Assembly: GCA_030549205.1 (NCBI GenBank)
Contig: JAUKTV010000017.1
Span: 1-64,000 of the forward strand
Source of the DNA: Apiosordaria backusii
Lineage: Eukaryota; Ascomycota; Sordariomycetes; Sordariales; Lasiosphaeriaceae
Length of the DNA: 64,000 bases
Reading direction: 5' to 3'
The translations under genes were made by a program, and so were the position numbers. How positions within the stretch are numbered: position 1 is the stretch's first letter; every line of letters begins with the position of its first letter. This document shows positions 1-11,982 of this stretch, one piece after another. Below the pieces are notes generated by a model that did not search any database, was not told the origin of the DNA, and was given only the letters and a program-made list of their open reading frames with translations.

Positions 1-2620
1 ACAGGAAAATCTATCTTACTTAAAGTAAGTAAAACACTGGCCTTATTATTAAAGTATAAAATATATATAAGGACGTTAAATTATCATTTAACCTAATTAA
101 TAAAGCTTTTAAAAGCAGTAAAAACTTTAACTTAAGTTTTATAAGTAAAAGAAAACACTTATATTTTACTATAATATTTATCTACTATAATAAAAGCCTA
201 TTATAAGCTATTGTAAGCTTTTTTAAAGTTAAAGAGATCTTAAATAATACGTTAAAACGGTTAAGAAAAGCAGTTAAGTAAAGGCTTATATAAGATAACC
301 TAAATGGTATATACTTTTATATAGTCTTTATATTAGATTTATTAAGTACTGTTGATTTTAATATTTTAGGCTTATTCTATTAAGTAACTTAAAGCATTAG
401 TTCTAAAGTGTCTAACTTATATATACTAAAGTACTTTAGAATTGTCCTTTAATTATAAAGGATTTTAGAAAAGTCGATATAAGTATAAAATAGTTTAGTT
501 AATAGTATTAGAAATTACTAGTTAATAGATGGTTTTAATAGTACTTATAGGAATCTAGGAATTTATAAAGAAAAAAAAGTAAATAAAAAGAAGAATATAT
601 TTAAAGAATATTAAGTTTTAGTAAGTCTTTAACTACTTAATCTTAATTAAGTTATTAAGCTTTTCTTTAAAATATAAAGCTTAGTTTATACTATAGTACC
701 AAACTCTATATACTTATAAACGTTACTTAAAAATAATATTAGTATAAAAGCCTTTAATAACGTAAACTTCTTTTAAGATTAAATCTAAAAGGCTATCCTT
801 CTTTATAAATGTATTTTTAAAAACGCACTTGCTATAATTATAAATAGGAAAAAAAATAGTTCCAGCTTTAACCTAATACTTTTTAAAGTAAGGCTTATAT
901 AAACCGGAAATTAAGAACTCCCTTAAATTAACGATATATATATTAAAGCAATTGTTATAAACTATAGACTTAAAAAACAAGTAAATATTAAAGGCCTTAG
1001 TAATAAGTACTATATTAAAATTATCCTACTTAAACTAAGCTATATTTATTTAATTCTAAAAATTTTAAAAAAAGGTAAAATTAATAGTAACGGCTATTAA
1101 AGCTTTCTAAAGTTTAAAAAGAAAGTTATAAGAGGGTTTTTTTAAGCTTTAAAAAAGTTACTACTTAATAGTATCGTTCTAATATAGCTACTTGAATTTA
1201 TTATAGGTAAGTAGGTAATTTTTAATCTTATTATATATTCTAAAAGTAAGATTGGAAGACCGGAAAGCTTTTAAGGCTTAATCTATAAATATAAATTTAA
1301 ATTTAAAATAGTATTTAGGCTTTTAAATATAATTCTTTAAGCCTTTATTTTTAATTAAGTATAGGCAATCGATTAGTTTCTTTCCTAAGTACTTAAAAGT
1401 ATAAGGATTCTTATTTTTAAAAGGATCGTTAGTAAAGAAAGATTAAGAGCTTTTTAAGCTAGCTCTAATAAGCTCTTTAATAATAAAGCTATAAAAAAAC
1501 TTACCGGTTTAATATAGAAAGGAAGTCTTTAAATTGCAAATCTCCTACTTTTAAATAGCTAAGCGGTAATTCCAGGCCTACTTAAAAGTAAAGTATATAC
1601 TAATAGCATTTAAAAAGCTTATAAAAATAAAGGTACTTTAAACTTTAAGTAATTTATATACTTTAATTTAATTAAGTATATTAGTCTATATTAAATACCA
1701 TTTACTAAAGTTAATACCGCCTTAATAAGCTTATTTAAATATAGCATTGTACTTTTTATAAAGAGCTATATAGAAATTAATAAGTATAAGCGTAAATAAG
1801 GTCTTAAAGTACCGGACTTAGTATTAAAGGACTAACTAAGTAAGGCCGATATAAAGCTTAGTAATTTTTAAAGCTATAGATATTAAGATACTTATAAAAG
1901 CTAGGGTTTTAAAATCAGTACTAAGTACCTTAATAGTAGTTTTAAGCTCTATTATTCCTTTATTTTTAAGCTAATCTTTAAATATAGGCTTAATAGCTTT
2001 ATCGATAAATAGCTTAGAAGGTAAAAAAGTAAACAGAATATTTAAATATACTATAATAATATAGGTTAATAATAAATCCTAACTTATATAAGTATAGAAC
2101 TATTTAATAAGCTTTATATAATTTTTATATAAAGGGAATTCGTTATTTAAAAGAGTAGAGTTACTTTAAATATTATCTACTTTAGGGTTAATAAGCTTTT
2201 AAATCCTTAAAAGGTCAGCTTAAAAGTATAGAAAAGTATATTAATTAAATTAATTATCTATAATATAGAGGATAATATTATTAACTATAGTAGCTTTAGT
2301 AGATATAATGGAAATTAAAGAAGGAAGAAAGGTAAGCTTAGTAAGCTTAAATAAGCAAATAAAGAGATTTTTAAGACTATTAGGCTTAGTTAGAAAATAC
2401 CAGGCTTATAACTATGTAAGTAGAAAACCTTATAGTTTTAAAATAAATTATATATATTAATCTAAATAAAAGAAAAGCTTTAAAAAGTATAGAAAGCTAT
2501 ATATTTATATATAAATCGTCTTATTTTAAAGAATCCATTCCTTCTATTTAAGCTACGGTAAGCTTTCCTAAGCTTCCGTTTATCCAACTAACGTTCTATT
2601 AAGTCCTAAAGCTATTCCCA
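1..2620. other. RIP-degraded AT-rich block, identity unknown
   Basis: No intact gene is visible. Base composition is strongly AT with dense TA dinucleotides, like the recognisable RIP-mutated transposons further on. Plus-strand frame 1 begins with a Walker-A-like TGKS and can be followed for long stretches interrupted mainly by TAA/TAG, which is what a C-to-T mutated coding sequence would give. I could not assign the family. It is probably a degraded repeat or a RIP-mutated duplicated gene. The boundary with the higher-GC island is near 2600-2640. Confidence 0.6.
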
Positions 2621-2639
2621 AGTCCTTAACGCGGCTGAA

Positions 2640-3590
2640 TCTTTCCAATGGCTGCGTTGTACCGGGCTTGCAGTGCTCGCCCCACTTTTTCCTGCTCCAC
2701 ATGTTATGCAACTCCTTGCGTGCGGTTCGGAAAGCCTGCATCGGAAAGGCTCTGGGGTGTTCTCAGAGGTTAGATATTCTTTGACGGAAAGTGGGCCAAC
2801 TTAAGCTCCGTCACCGTCTTCCCACCAAACTGTCTCGTGACGAGCTTGAGCAGAACCTTGCGATTTCGTTGGGACATGGAAGTCTATATTTTGGGTCAAA
2901 TTGGCGATGGGCGTCAAGGGGGATGGCGATTGCATCCACCGCTTCTGGGACTGTCAAGGGCCGGCCTGAGTAGGTGAGGAATTGGAGGATTCGAATCGCC
3001 TTTTCTCTCCGACCCTCCGGAATACTGATAAGGATTCGGGAATATGTTTCGTCCAAATCTTGTGGTAGAGAATGAAGGGTGCTTTCGAGCTCATCGTAAT
3101 CCAGGCAACGCTCAAGTGTATCAAGCTGGCACGCTGCCCATCTGAACCTATTCGAGGAGTGAGCGTCCGCATCAGACAGTGCTATACTCGGAAGCATAGC
3201 ATTGCCACCGGTCGTTCTTGTGAGAATCTGCGTAGTCGCAAATGCTCTTGATCACGAGACATGGGAAGTGATTCATCAGCCCGGCCGCCTCCATCTCGAC
3301 ACAAAGGCATTTTTCTCCAACATCCTTAGCAACTTTATCCCGCGTAGCCGCGTCCTTCACCAGCGTGTTTCCAGACGCGATGATGCCGTAGTGGATTTCC
3401 GGGTCGGTCGAGTCCCGTGCGTCGCGCTGGAGTTCTTCATGGGGATCGCATCACGGCAGTCGCGGCCCCCGGTGTGTTTGTAGGATGCCTTGAAGAGCCT
3501 GTCGTTCTCACACCCTTGGTGAAGGAATCCCGGTGCTGATTTAGTCGACTTTGCCATGGTGGGGTTCGCCTTCCACATGTCTTCGAGCAA
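2640..3590 (-). pseudogene. Broken PNP-UDP / NACHT (NLR-like) gene
   Basis: Read on the minus strand from 3590, the sequence first gives the C-terminal part of a PNP_UDP (nucleoside phosphorylase-like) domain: DMWKANPTM, FLHQGCENDRLFKASYKH and, after a frame change, GEKCLCVEMEAAGLMNHFP and ICDYADSHKNDRW. It then jumps to the segment that follows the NTPase in NACHT-ankyrin proteins: FRWAACQLDTLERCLDY, LPQDLDETYSRIL, RILQFLTYSGRPLTVPEAVD. After another frame change come ELKLAHF and VKEYLTS-like residues near 2770-2800. The family is the fungal STAND/NLR-like receptors linked to self/non-self recognition. The Walker A/B core that should lie between the two parts is absent, so an internal deletion is inferred, with at least two frameshifts. 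The copy is not heavily RIP-mutated. Not functional. Confidence 0.82.
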
Positions 3591-3617
3591 GGCGGAGAGT
3601 CTCGATCCGGCGACAAG

Positions 3618-4007
3618 GTGCTCCGCCTGCAGATGCGCGAGTTCTTCGGCTCTGGAGTCTGGAAGGCGCTACCGCTCTCCTCTCTCGGAATCGGAAAGCT
3701 GCGCGGCCGTCTCAGCAAGGTCCTCCTCGGGCAGATTGCTGCGGAGCTTCCTGGCTTGATGCATGAGATTGATCAGAAATTCAAGTACTGCCGTGACCAA
3801 CTTGTAAGACTCGGGGATCCACGAGCAAGCTCTCAGGAGCAACAACGACTGTACTTGTTCCACCTGAACGGGTCCTTCCAGGCGCTTGTCAAGGCATCAG
3901 TGAGCGGCAGCTACAACGACTCGTTCTTTTTGGACGCCAAAACCGAATCAGGTTATCAGCGGCGCATCAGGGCGGTTGTTCAGAACCTCAACGAAGATTT
4001 TGCGTGA
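3618..4007 (+). pseudogene. Dynamin-like GTPase middle-domain fragment
   Basis: A 129-codon plus-strand frame matches the middle/stalk region of fungal dynamin-like GTPases (the Mx/Vps1-like family common in Pezizomycotina). Visible motifs are EFFGSGVWKALP, GIGKLRGRLSKVLLGQI, AELPGLMHEID, the YCRDQLVRLGDPR turn, and RIRAVVQNLNEDFA at the end. The GTP-binding domain that should precede it and the GED that should follow are both missing. The frame has no good start codon (GTG at 3618) and stops just after NEDFA. It is best read as a truncated gene fragment. It lies next to, and opposite in strand to, the NLR-like remnant. Base composition is normal, not RIP-like. Confidence 0.8.
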
Positions 4008-4599
4008 AGAAAGCGGGGTTGGCTGGTGGACACCGATTCTCTGCAGCTCAGGGCGGGATTGGATTGGCCTTCCACGGGCAAACAATGCACAAAGCGACCT
4101 ACCTTACCTTGAACACTTGTTCTAGCTATTATTGGTAGATATACTTGTACATTAGTTGCTCATGGGTGGGCTAGTAATTAAGCGTTGAACCATACGAGTA
4201 AACACATAGGTAGCGTTCACTGAGTTCTCTGTTGATATAATAAAGCAAACGCGACCTAAGACAAACGACAAGCGCATTCTAATAGGGCTAGATTTGATTT
4301 GTTTGCATTTGTATCGTTGCGTTCAATTGTGTTGCTAGATTCGTGTTTCAACCAATCCGGGTCCCCCATACCAGAGGGCTTATCACGCATATTTATTTGC
4401 CCGCATCCCGCTCTGCCTTGTAAACGAAACGATGTTCGGGCCCGAGCGTTTTGCCAAGGATTTTCACCTATTTAACGCACCACTAAATTTATATAGTAAC
4501 CAAAATACTTCCCAATCCTATACTAACAAAACGCGCCTATATTTTTCACTACTTTAAAGCTACCTTTCTAAAGCTATAATACTTTTCGTAGTATTTTTA
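4008..4599. other. Spacer without recognised gene
   Basis: Moderate-GC sequence to about 4450, then a sharp change to AT-rich RIP-like sequence. I see no ORF, RNA gene or repeat that I can support. Confidence 0.5.
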
Positions 4600-5670
4600 T
4601 TTTATAATGCCGGCCTATATTAAAATATAGAAAAAAGCTTAGCTTTTAGTACTATTGTATAGTAAAATAACTAACGAATAGATTAAAGCGGCTATTAGCC
4701 TCGGCCTTTATTAAATCTAGTAATACCATAAGACCTTTGAAACCACTAAAAGTCCTTTTACTTTCTTATACTTTTACTATAACGTTCAATTATATATCTT
4801 ATATTTAATAGAGATTAGTTACTTTATCCTTTCTTCTATATAAACTTAGTAGTTATTTTAATATATAGTATAAATATTAAAAAACCTGTTAATTACTTAC
4901 TAAGAAGCCTAGCTTTTACTTCGATAAGATCTAATAATTCTTAATTATTAAATATTACTTATATATATTAATATTTACAATCTTATATAGAATATAAAAA
5001 GCCAACTAAACTAATAAAGTAATAGTATATAAAGCTATTTAAGCTAATAAAAGCTTTTGGTTTAATTAGGTTAAGAAAATATTATAGTTTACAATAGAGA
5101 TATTTATATTTTATAATAAATTAGAGACTAACTGTTATAATAGTTTTTACTATATTAACTAAGCTTCTTTAAGAATCTGGCCTTAAATAGAAAGCGCTTT
5201 TATAAAAGGCAAACGCTTTTATATATTGCTAGCTATTATAATTAAAGGTATTATTAGTTTTTTAGTATACTAAGGCTAATTAAATGTTAATAGATTTATC
5301 GATTAGTTAAATAAATACTTATTAGTAAAGATAAACAAATTCTTTAACTATAATAGTATTTTAATAATAGATAATATATCCTAATATTACAATTAATATA
5401 TAAAGGATCTTTATTTTAAATAGAGTATCCTTTTATAGTACTTGCTATTATATTTACTAGATTTTAATCCTATTAAGGCTTTCTTTAATAATTTAAAGGT
5501 ATATATAAAAAGGAATTACTTTATTAATAGTAAAGACAATCTTATATTTAAAGAATTTAAAGATTTTTTATAGTAAAAGGTTAATGAAGTAAATAGTAGG
5601 ACCGAAGCTATTTACAAGCACTTTAAAAAGGTAAAGTTAGAATTTAATAACAGTTAGGCTATTATAAACT
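4600..5670 (+). pseudogene. RIP-degraded DDE transposase (Tc1/mariner-IS630 type)
   Basis: The plus strand carries a degraded transposase of the DDE_3 type. After an ATG near 4607 comes a damaged N-terminal region. Near 5330-5400 is a degraded block resembling the second catalytic Asp motif (ILIIDNIS where IIMDNAS is usual). Near 5455-5510 is DFNPIKAFFNNLKVYIKRN, the hallmark around the third catalytic residue, where Glu is normally expected after the Pro-Ile; here it is Lys, a G-to-A change. Stops are TAA/TAG. It is certainly inactive. The element's inverted ends were not resolved. It abuts Helitron copy 1 directly at about 5812. Confidence 0.7.
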
Positions 5671-5816
5671 ATAAGGACTAGTATAAGTAATAACTTTATT
5701 AATTTCTTACTATTAAAATAATATAATAAATAGCTACTTAAATAAATAATTATAGCCTAATATTAAGCTTGTCGTTATCGTTAAGGAAATATCTATCTTT
5801 ACTATAATTATTTTAT

Positions 5817-5828
5817 CCTGTCCGGAGG
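5817..5828 (+). repeat. Helitron copy 1: 5'-terminal inverted-repeat arm
   Basis: CCTGTCCGGAGG at the extreme 5' end is repeated inverted as CCTCCGGACAGG at 11798-11809, about 170 bp before the 3' end. An asymmetric terminal/subterminal inverted repeat of this sort resembles the arrangement described for Helitron2-type elements; that classification is inference. Confidence 0.75.
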
Positions 5829-6360
5829 ACAATATTCCTGCCAAACTTCCAAAAAATCGCATACAAAATTGATAAGAGTCTTATCGCTCAAGAGAGATTG
5901 GTCGGGGGCTACCGGAGAGTGGGTCCAATTCGGCACCACCTCCAAAACTTATGCAACCGGTACCATTCTGTGCGTAACTGTATGGCAAATCTAGATCTGA
6001 AATCCGATTTCTGAAGGTCCACGAAATGGCTGACATGCAGGCGTTTGAATACGGTTTGAGATCGTGTTTGGGTGCGCCCGGGCGATTGCGCGCATTGCAC
6101 GTGATTACGCGCCTTGCCCCACACTGCCTTCCACAAGAATGCCCCACTTTGCCTTTGACCCCCCGCGTCAAATTTAATTCCTCCCACTTCAAATTTCTCC
6201 TACCGCGAATTTCCATTTCCTCCATTCTTCATCCAACAATCGATCGCACCGCAGACCTCAATCGCACCCCAACGCCTTCATTCACTATCCGTCATTTCTA
6301 ACCGACGCTCCTTTCCTCTGTGGTATTGTTTGCCCGTTATGGCCGGCCTATTCAGTATCC

Positions 6361-9300
6361 ATGGCGGACGAGGCGGGTGCGGCGGAGGTGGTTTCTTCCA
6401 AAGTTTGCTATCTTTGCCGCGTAGAGAAGCCCAGCGACCAATTCTGGTCGGTACGAGGCCCTCGAAGGATCGTCGTCAATTGCTCGGATTGCCGTAATCG
6501 CACGAGGCAACAGGCGAGTCTATCAGTTCTATCTTCCTCCGTTGCTTTACTAACCTTATTCCTAGGTAACCGCGTCGGCTGCACGCATTTCCAGAGCAGC
6601 TGCGATAGCCGGCGGACAAGATCCAGCGGTTGCGCCTCGCCAGAATCTCACCCATACGGTCCTTGCCCAGCGATACCGCGAAGGCGGCCGTGTCAGTACG
6701 GATACTCCCGAAATGGCTGCTGCTCGCAGCGAGATCTCGTACATCCAGCGACGGCATCGCCTCGAGCGTCGCCATGGTGAAGAACCTTCCCAGACCCCGA
6801 CGATGAGTGGCTTGCTTCGCCAGCAACAAGAGATCCAGGACCCCGCCACCGACCTCCCACCCTCTGCTCAGCCGAGAGAGCCTGAGGAAGAGATGGAAGC
6901 TGACGATGAAGTGCCTCGCGTGGGATCTCTAGTTCCACAGCGACGGCCACCACCCTCACCGTCCACACCTGCTCGTGGCCGTCGCCGAGGACGACCGCGC
7001 CTTGACCGAATTCCTCGCGGCCGACCACGCAGACGCTCCTCCCCCCAACCAGCTCCCCGCGAATTCGACGAGCCTCCCCCTCAGTTTACAGGGGCCGATT
7101 AGGAGTCGCCTCTAACCGCGGAAGACCTCGCCATCAAGGCAGAATTCGACAGGGCACTTGCTGCCGAGCAGATGCAATACTGCCCACGGTGCAAAGAGCG
7201 GTGGTTCGACATGGAGCTCAAAGGGGATAGGATCTGCAAGCGTTGCCACGATAAGGATGATAAGAAGCGTCAGGACGAGCCTTTTTTCTTTTCGGCTGCG
7301 AACAAGCTGGATTTTGGCCCTGTACCTAATGATCTGCCCAGGCTTGAGCCGTTGGAGGAGATGTTTATTGCGCGGGTGCACGTCAGCGTCAATGTATTTA
7401 CAGTACGTAACGAGGATGGAAGCAAAGGGTTTGGTAACTGACAAAACATAGGTTCGTGGGCAGCAGTATAAGTATCGTGGGCATGTTGTACACTTCTTGC
7501 GTGACGTTGGCAAGGTATATAGTGAGCTCCCTTTGCTACCCAAAGACCTCGATGTCGTTATCCTTCGGCCTCGTGGTTCCGAGAACGTGGCCCGGATGGA
7601 TCGGCAGTTCCGCCGACGATTCCGCGTCCGCCGCGCCGCAGTAGAGGCCTGGCTTAAGTTTCTTTCCCTCAACCACCCAGGCTACCGAGACTTTACTTTG
7701 AATCACGACAATCTTTCCCAGCTCCCCGAAGATGGCAACGTCTTCGACCAGCTAAGCATCCATGAAGTTGACGAGACCTCGGGTTTGCCTGCCGATTTTG
7801 GCCCTGATGTTGACCCGGTCGAGGAGCCAGAGCTGGAAGATTCTGAGGTTATCGACGAAGCCGCAGTGCCCAACCTGCTCATCCAGGAGACTGAGCTTAA
7901 TCAACTCCAGGGCCGTGTCGACAACACCGTCGCTGAGGATACCGAACGGGTCCCCCTACGACACGCCGACCCGCACTCGGCACACCAGCTACCCATGCCA
8001 TCTATCCGTCGTACGCCTTTGGATGAATTTAACCAGAAGTACGCACTGCTTTCTTTGGCCTGCCCCACCTTATTTCCCCAGGGCGTTGCGGATTTTGTTG
8101 AGCCCAGGCAACGCAATATATCCTACCAGGATTATATTGAGCATGCCATAAAGTGGGAGGATGGCCGGTTCGCTAGGCACCACAGCTTTCGCTTTATTGC
8201 CTTGAACACGCTAATGCGTCAGCAAGCACGCAGCAACAGCAAGTTCTATGTCAGTAAGCACCATCGCACGCCGCTTACCAAGGAGGACCTCCAGCGAGCT
8301 CTGGCCGACCCCGAACAGCCAGAAGCTCAAGCGATCTTAAATCGTATCTCGCGTTTTGCGGGTGTGATTAAGGGCACCCGTCCTTTTTGGTATCGCCGGC
8401 GGCGTGAGTGTGAGGCGTTTGCCCACTGCCTTGGCGTCCCAGCTGCCTTCATCACCCAGAGCCCAGCCGACCTTCATTGGCAGAGCCTATACCGGCACAT
8501 GCCCGAGTACGAAGAATGGAAGGTTCTGGACGAGCGTGCGCGTATGGCTAAGTCACGTCAGTTGCTGCGTGAGAACCCGCATATCGCAGCCTGGCACTTC
8601 CACTCTCGCAACAAGCTGTTCCGGAAGATTGTGCTCGAGAAGAAGTTCAACCTGGAAGATTATTGGTACCGTTACGAGTGGCAAGGCCGCGGCAGCAGCC
8701 ACGCCCATGGGCTGTATTGGTTCAATGGGAGCCCGGATCCCGACATGTCGACGAAAGATACACGAGACAACTTTGCGACGGTCTGGGGTTACCATATCAC
8801 AGCCCTGAACCCACAGCGGGACCAGGGCGCGGACGAGGGCAATCCCCTGTCCGTAGACCCTCTCGAGACCGAGATTACCTGGGAGTGGCTCAACCGTATT
8901 GTAAACCGATGCCAGCGGCACCATTGTTCCACTACATACTGCCTCCGCCTAACCAAGAGAGATGCGGAGCGGGCCAGACAGTCGGCAGCCCGAGCAGAAG
9001 CCGGTGAGGCCGGTGAGCCAGAGCAACCCCCGCCGCAGCCAACATGCCGGTTCCTCTTCCCCGCCCCGAGCGGCCAGCTGCGGGTGTTGTTAGGAGAGCA
9101 GGTACGAAATGGTGGCATTTCGAGGCCGAGAGAAACGACACCCACATGAACCAGTACAACCCGATGATCTCGCTCTGCTGGCTCGCCAACACTGACTGCT
9201 CGCCCTGCACCGGCGTACAGGCTGTGATCAACTACGCTGCAAAGTACTGCAGCAAGTCGGAGGCCCAGACCAACACGTACGCGCAGATCGCCCGCGGCAT

Positions 9301-11725
9301 AATGCCTTACGTTTCCGACCGCAACCCCATGCTTTCGTTCGTATCCAAGCTGATGAACAAGCTGGTGGGTGAGAGGGACTACTCCGCGCAGGAGATCTGC
9401 CACATCCTGCTGGGCCTTCCTCTCCAGGACGACAGCCGGGTGGTGCAGAGCGTGGACTGCCGGCCCCGCGAGCGACACGCCCGGCCCATCGACATCACTG
9501 CTGACGGCGAAGTCGAGGAATCCTCGAATGTCTACGACAAATACCTCAACCGGCCGGCACACATGGAGGAGGTGACGTACTTTGACTTCCTTGAGAACTG
9601 GAACTTCAAGGCCCGCGATCCTTCGAGATGGGCTGTGTGGCAACCTCCTGCGCGGCCCAGGGTTTTGTACTACTACCCCAGATACAAGCCTGTTCGCTCG
9701 CACCAGCAGTGGCCTAATTTCTGCCGTATTAAGCTCCTGCTTAACCATCCTCACCGCCAAGCCACGGATCTTTTACGAGCCGACAACCTGCTGTTTGAAA
9801 CCTACGAGGTCGCCTACAGGCACTGCGCCATTCATCACGACCACCCCGACGACCATTATGGCGTCGAGGACGAGGAGGAACCCGAGCCTGACGAGGAGCT
9901 GTTTGAGCCTGGCGGTGATGTGGTTGATATCACCCTTGAGGATTGGCACGAGATGGCACGTATGGTACCTGACCTCGAGCTTCCCCAGGAGGAGGCAGAT
10001 TTACTCGGCCGCCGCGACATCGACGTAAACTACGACTGGACCCGCCACATCGGCCTTTATTCCCACGAGCTGTTTAACGACGGAACCTATTGGACCGAGC
10101 TCCGGGGGGATTCTCCCGGCAATTACAACGTCGAGCAGCTCCCGCGCGAGGCCTGTGACACTCTTAACACCGAGCAGCGGCTGGTGTACGACGCCATTCT
10201 AGGACACTACAGGGCAACCAACCGAGGTCAGAACCCAGCCCCGCTCCGGATCCAGGTGGACGGGGGCGGAGGGACCGGCAAGTCGTACATGGTGAAGGTG
10301 ATCTCCTCTCGCCTGCAAGCCAAAGCAGCCAGGCGCGGCCAGCCCTCGCCAATCATCCGGGCGGCGCCTACCGGTGTAGCCAGCAACCAGATCACGGGCC
10401 AGACCCTCCATTCCCTCTTCCGGCTCCCGGTGGACGGCAACTACCGCCCGCTCTCGGAAACCCCAACGGTCCTCAGCTCCCTGCAGCGACAGTTTAGGCC
10501 GATCCACTACCTCATCATCGACGAGAAGAGCATGCTGGGGCGGAAAAATCTGGCCTGGATCGATCGGCGGCTCCGTGAGATCTTCCCCGAGCGCCGCGAG
10601 CAGTATCTCGGTGGGCTCAGCGTCATCCTCATAGGCGATTTCTTCCAGCTCCCCCCTGTCATGAGCAAGCCGCTATACTCTGCGGCGGGTGACTTGCGGG
10701 ATATGGAGATTGTCGGCCGTAACGTATACCTTTCGTTCGACAAGTCGGTGTTCTTATCCACGGTCCAGCGCCAGCAGGGTGAGGACCAGGCTCTGTTCCG
10801 GCAGGCCCTGCAGGAACTGAGGCAGGCGAAGGTGTCCATTCCGTCGTGGGAGCTTCTCACCTCGAGATGTGCGATCAAGCTACCCCCGGCCGAGGTGGAG
10901 GCTTTTGATAACGCCCTCCGCATCTTTCCCGTCAAGGCGCAGGTTGAAGAGTATAACCATCGGCACCTTCTGGGCCTGCGAAGGGCGGTTGTCCAGGTGA
11001 ACGCGACGCACGAGGGCGCCGGCGCAGACAGGGTCAAGTCCTCCGACGCCGGCAACCTGGTCAAACGATTGCCTCTTTGTATTGGTTGCCGGGTTATGCT
11101 GACGAGGAATCTCTGGGCCAACGTTGGCCTCGTGAACGGTGCGCAGGGCACCGTATACGACATCTCGTGGGCGGAGGGAGCCAACGTAGAAAACGACCCA
11201 CCGCAGGTTATCATGGTAGCGTTTGACAACTACACCGGGCCGCCGTTCCTGTTGCCTAGCGGGGAAGAGCTTCGTGATGGGGCTAGGCCGGTGGTTCCAA
11301 TCCTCAGGGTCCAACACGTGTTTGTTCTTGGGGCTGGCACCGGCCTCCGCAAGCAGTTCCCACTGCTTGTGTGCTACGCCATCACGGTGCACAAGTCACA
11401 GGGCATCACTCTCGACAAGGTGGTTTGTGACATCTCCGAGCCAGAGTTCGCGTCCGGCCTGTCCTACGTAGCTGTTTCCAGGGTCAAAACACTGGATGGC
11501 CTGATGTTTGAGTCGCCGTTTGATCGGAGTAGGATATATTGCGAAGATCCGATACGGAGCATGCAACTGAAGATAGCTGATTACGAGACAAGGAGGCTGC
11601 AGCGGTTGGGTCCACAGGAAGAGGAGGTTGGGTCGAGTAACATAGGCGGGTATATGAGCTCCGATAGCTCTGACATGGAAGAGGAGGATGACTCGAGCGA
11701 TACAAGCGATGGCTTTACTGTGTAG
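6361..11725 (+). pseudogene. Helitron Rep-helicase, copy 1 (1-nt frameshift)
   Basis: Three exons are inferred: 6361-6513, 6566-7402 and 7452-11725. Intron 1 (6514-6565) has a GC donor (GCGAGT), an ACTAAC branch and a CTAG acceptor. Intron 2 (7403-7451) has GTACGT, CTGAC and CATAG. The joined frame runs into a TAG at 7100-7102, shared with copy 2. Relative to copy 2, one T is missing in the run at 9057-9058. This splits the protein into a 550-codon part with the HUH motif (SHAHGLYW) and an 893-codon part with the tyrosine motif (YAAKYCSK) and the PIF1-type helicase (GGGGTGKS, IIDEKSM, GDFFQLPPV, VHKSQGITL). The two long frames are therefore one broken gene, and the break falls inside the Rep domain. 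Everything else appears identical to copy 2. Confidence 0.9.
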
Positions 11726-11797
11726 AGAGAAGATTTAGTTGTGTAGGTTTAGCTGTAGTTGTAATAAACAGTCTTCAGCAGAACACGGGATTGTTGG

Positions 11798-11809
11798 CCT
11801 CCGGACAGG
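11798..11809 (-). repeat. Helitron copy 1: subterminal inverted-repeat arm
   Basis: CCTCCGGACAGG is the exact reverse complement of the first 12 bases of the element (5817-5828). Confidence 0.75.
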
Positions 11810-11890
11810 TTATTGTCGCTTCGTTTACTCCCCACTTGACCCCAATTGAGTTTGCTCTCCACATACGCACATGAAATTCGTGCCCGTGTC

Positions 11891-11981
11891 AAAATTGCCA
11901 GGAGCGAGAGTGAGGAAGGAAGCGTCCCGTAGCGCAGCGAAGGGCCACGCGACTGACGAACGAAGCGACGCTAGCAATTTT
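11891..11981 (+). repeat. Helitron copy 1: 3'-terminal stem-loop
   Basis: AAAATTGC at 11891-11898 pairs with GCAATTTT at 11974-11981, closing a 91-base segment rich in short GAAGCG/AGCGA-type words that can fold further. It sits at the very end of the block shared by the two copies and probably serves as the 3' terminator of rolling-circle transposition; the role is inferred. Confidence 0.65.
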
Positions 11982-11982
11982 A

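Larger units (their letters stand above)
5816..11982 (+). mobile_element. Helitron copy 1 (autonomous type, frameshifted)
   Basis: This is one of two near-identical 6.2-kb rolling-circle elements; the shared block is 5813-11982 against 36119-42289. The 5' end begins TCCTGTCC after an A, as expected for Helitrons (A|TC). No terminal target duplication is seen. The right part shared by both copies ends with a 91-bp potential stem-loop closing on CAATTTT rather than a plain CTRR end. Inside lie about 540 bp of leader, one spliced replication-protein gene and about 260 bp of 3' sequence. The right flank is a Ty3/Gypsy LTR. The left flank is the degraded DDE transposase, so the target is not the same simple site on both sides. 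There is no RIP damage. Confidence 0.88.

Noticed and set aside
2980..2996. tRNA B-box-like GGATTCGAATC
   Set aside because: No cloverleaf could be built around it; it lies within the NACHT-derived coding remnant.
9044..11725. Copy 1 second long ORF as an independent helicase gene
   Set aside because: It is the continuation of the upstream Rep frame after a one-base deletion; copy 2 has both as one frame.
11971..11974. CTAG as a canonical CTRR Helitron 3' end
   Set aside because: The two copies remain identical for eight more bases past it, so the element probably ends at CAATTTT(A).
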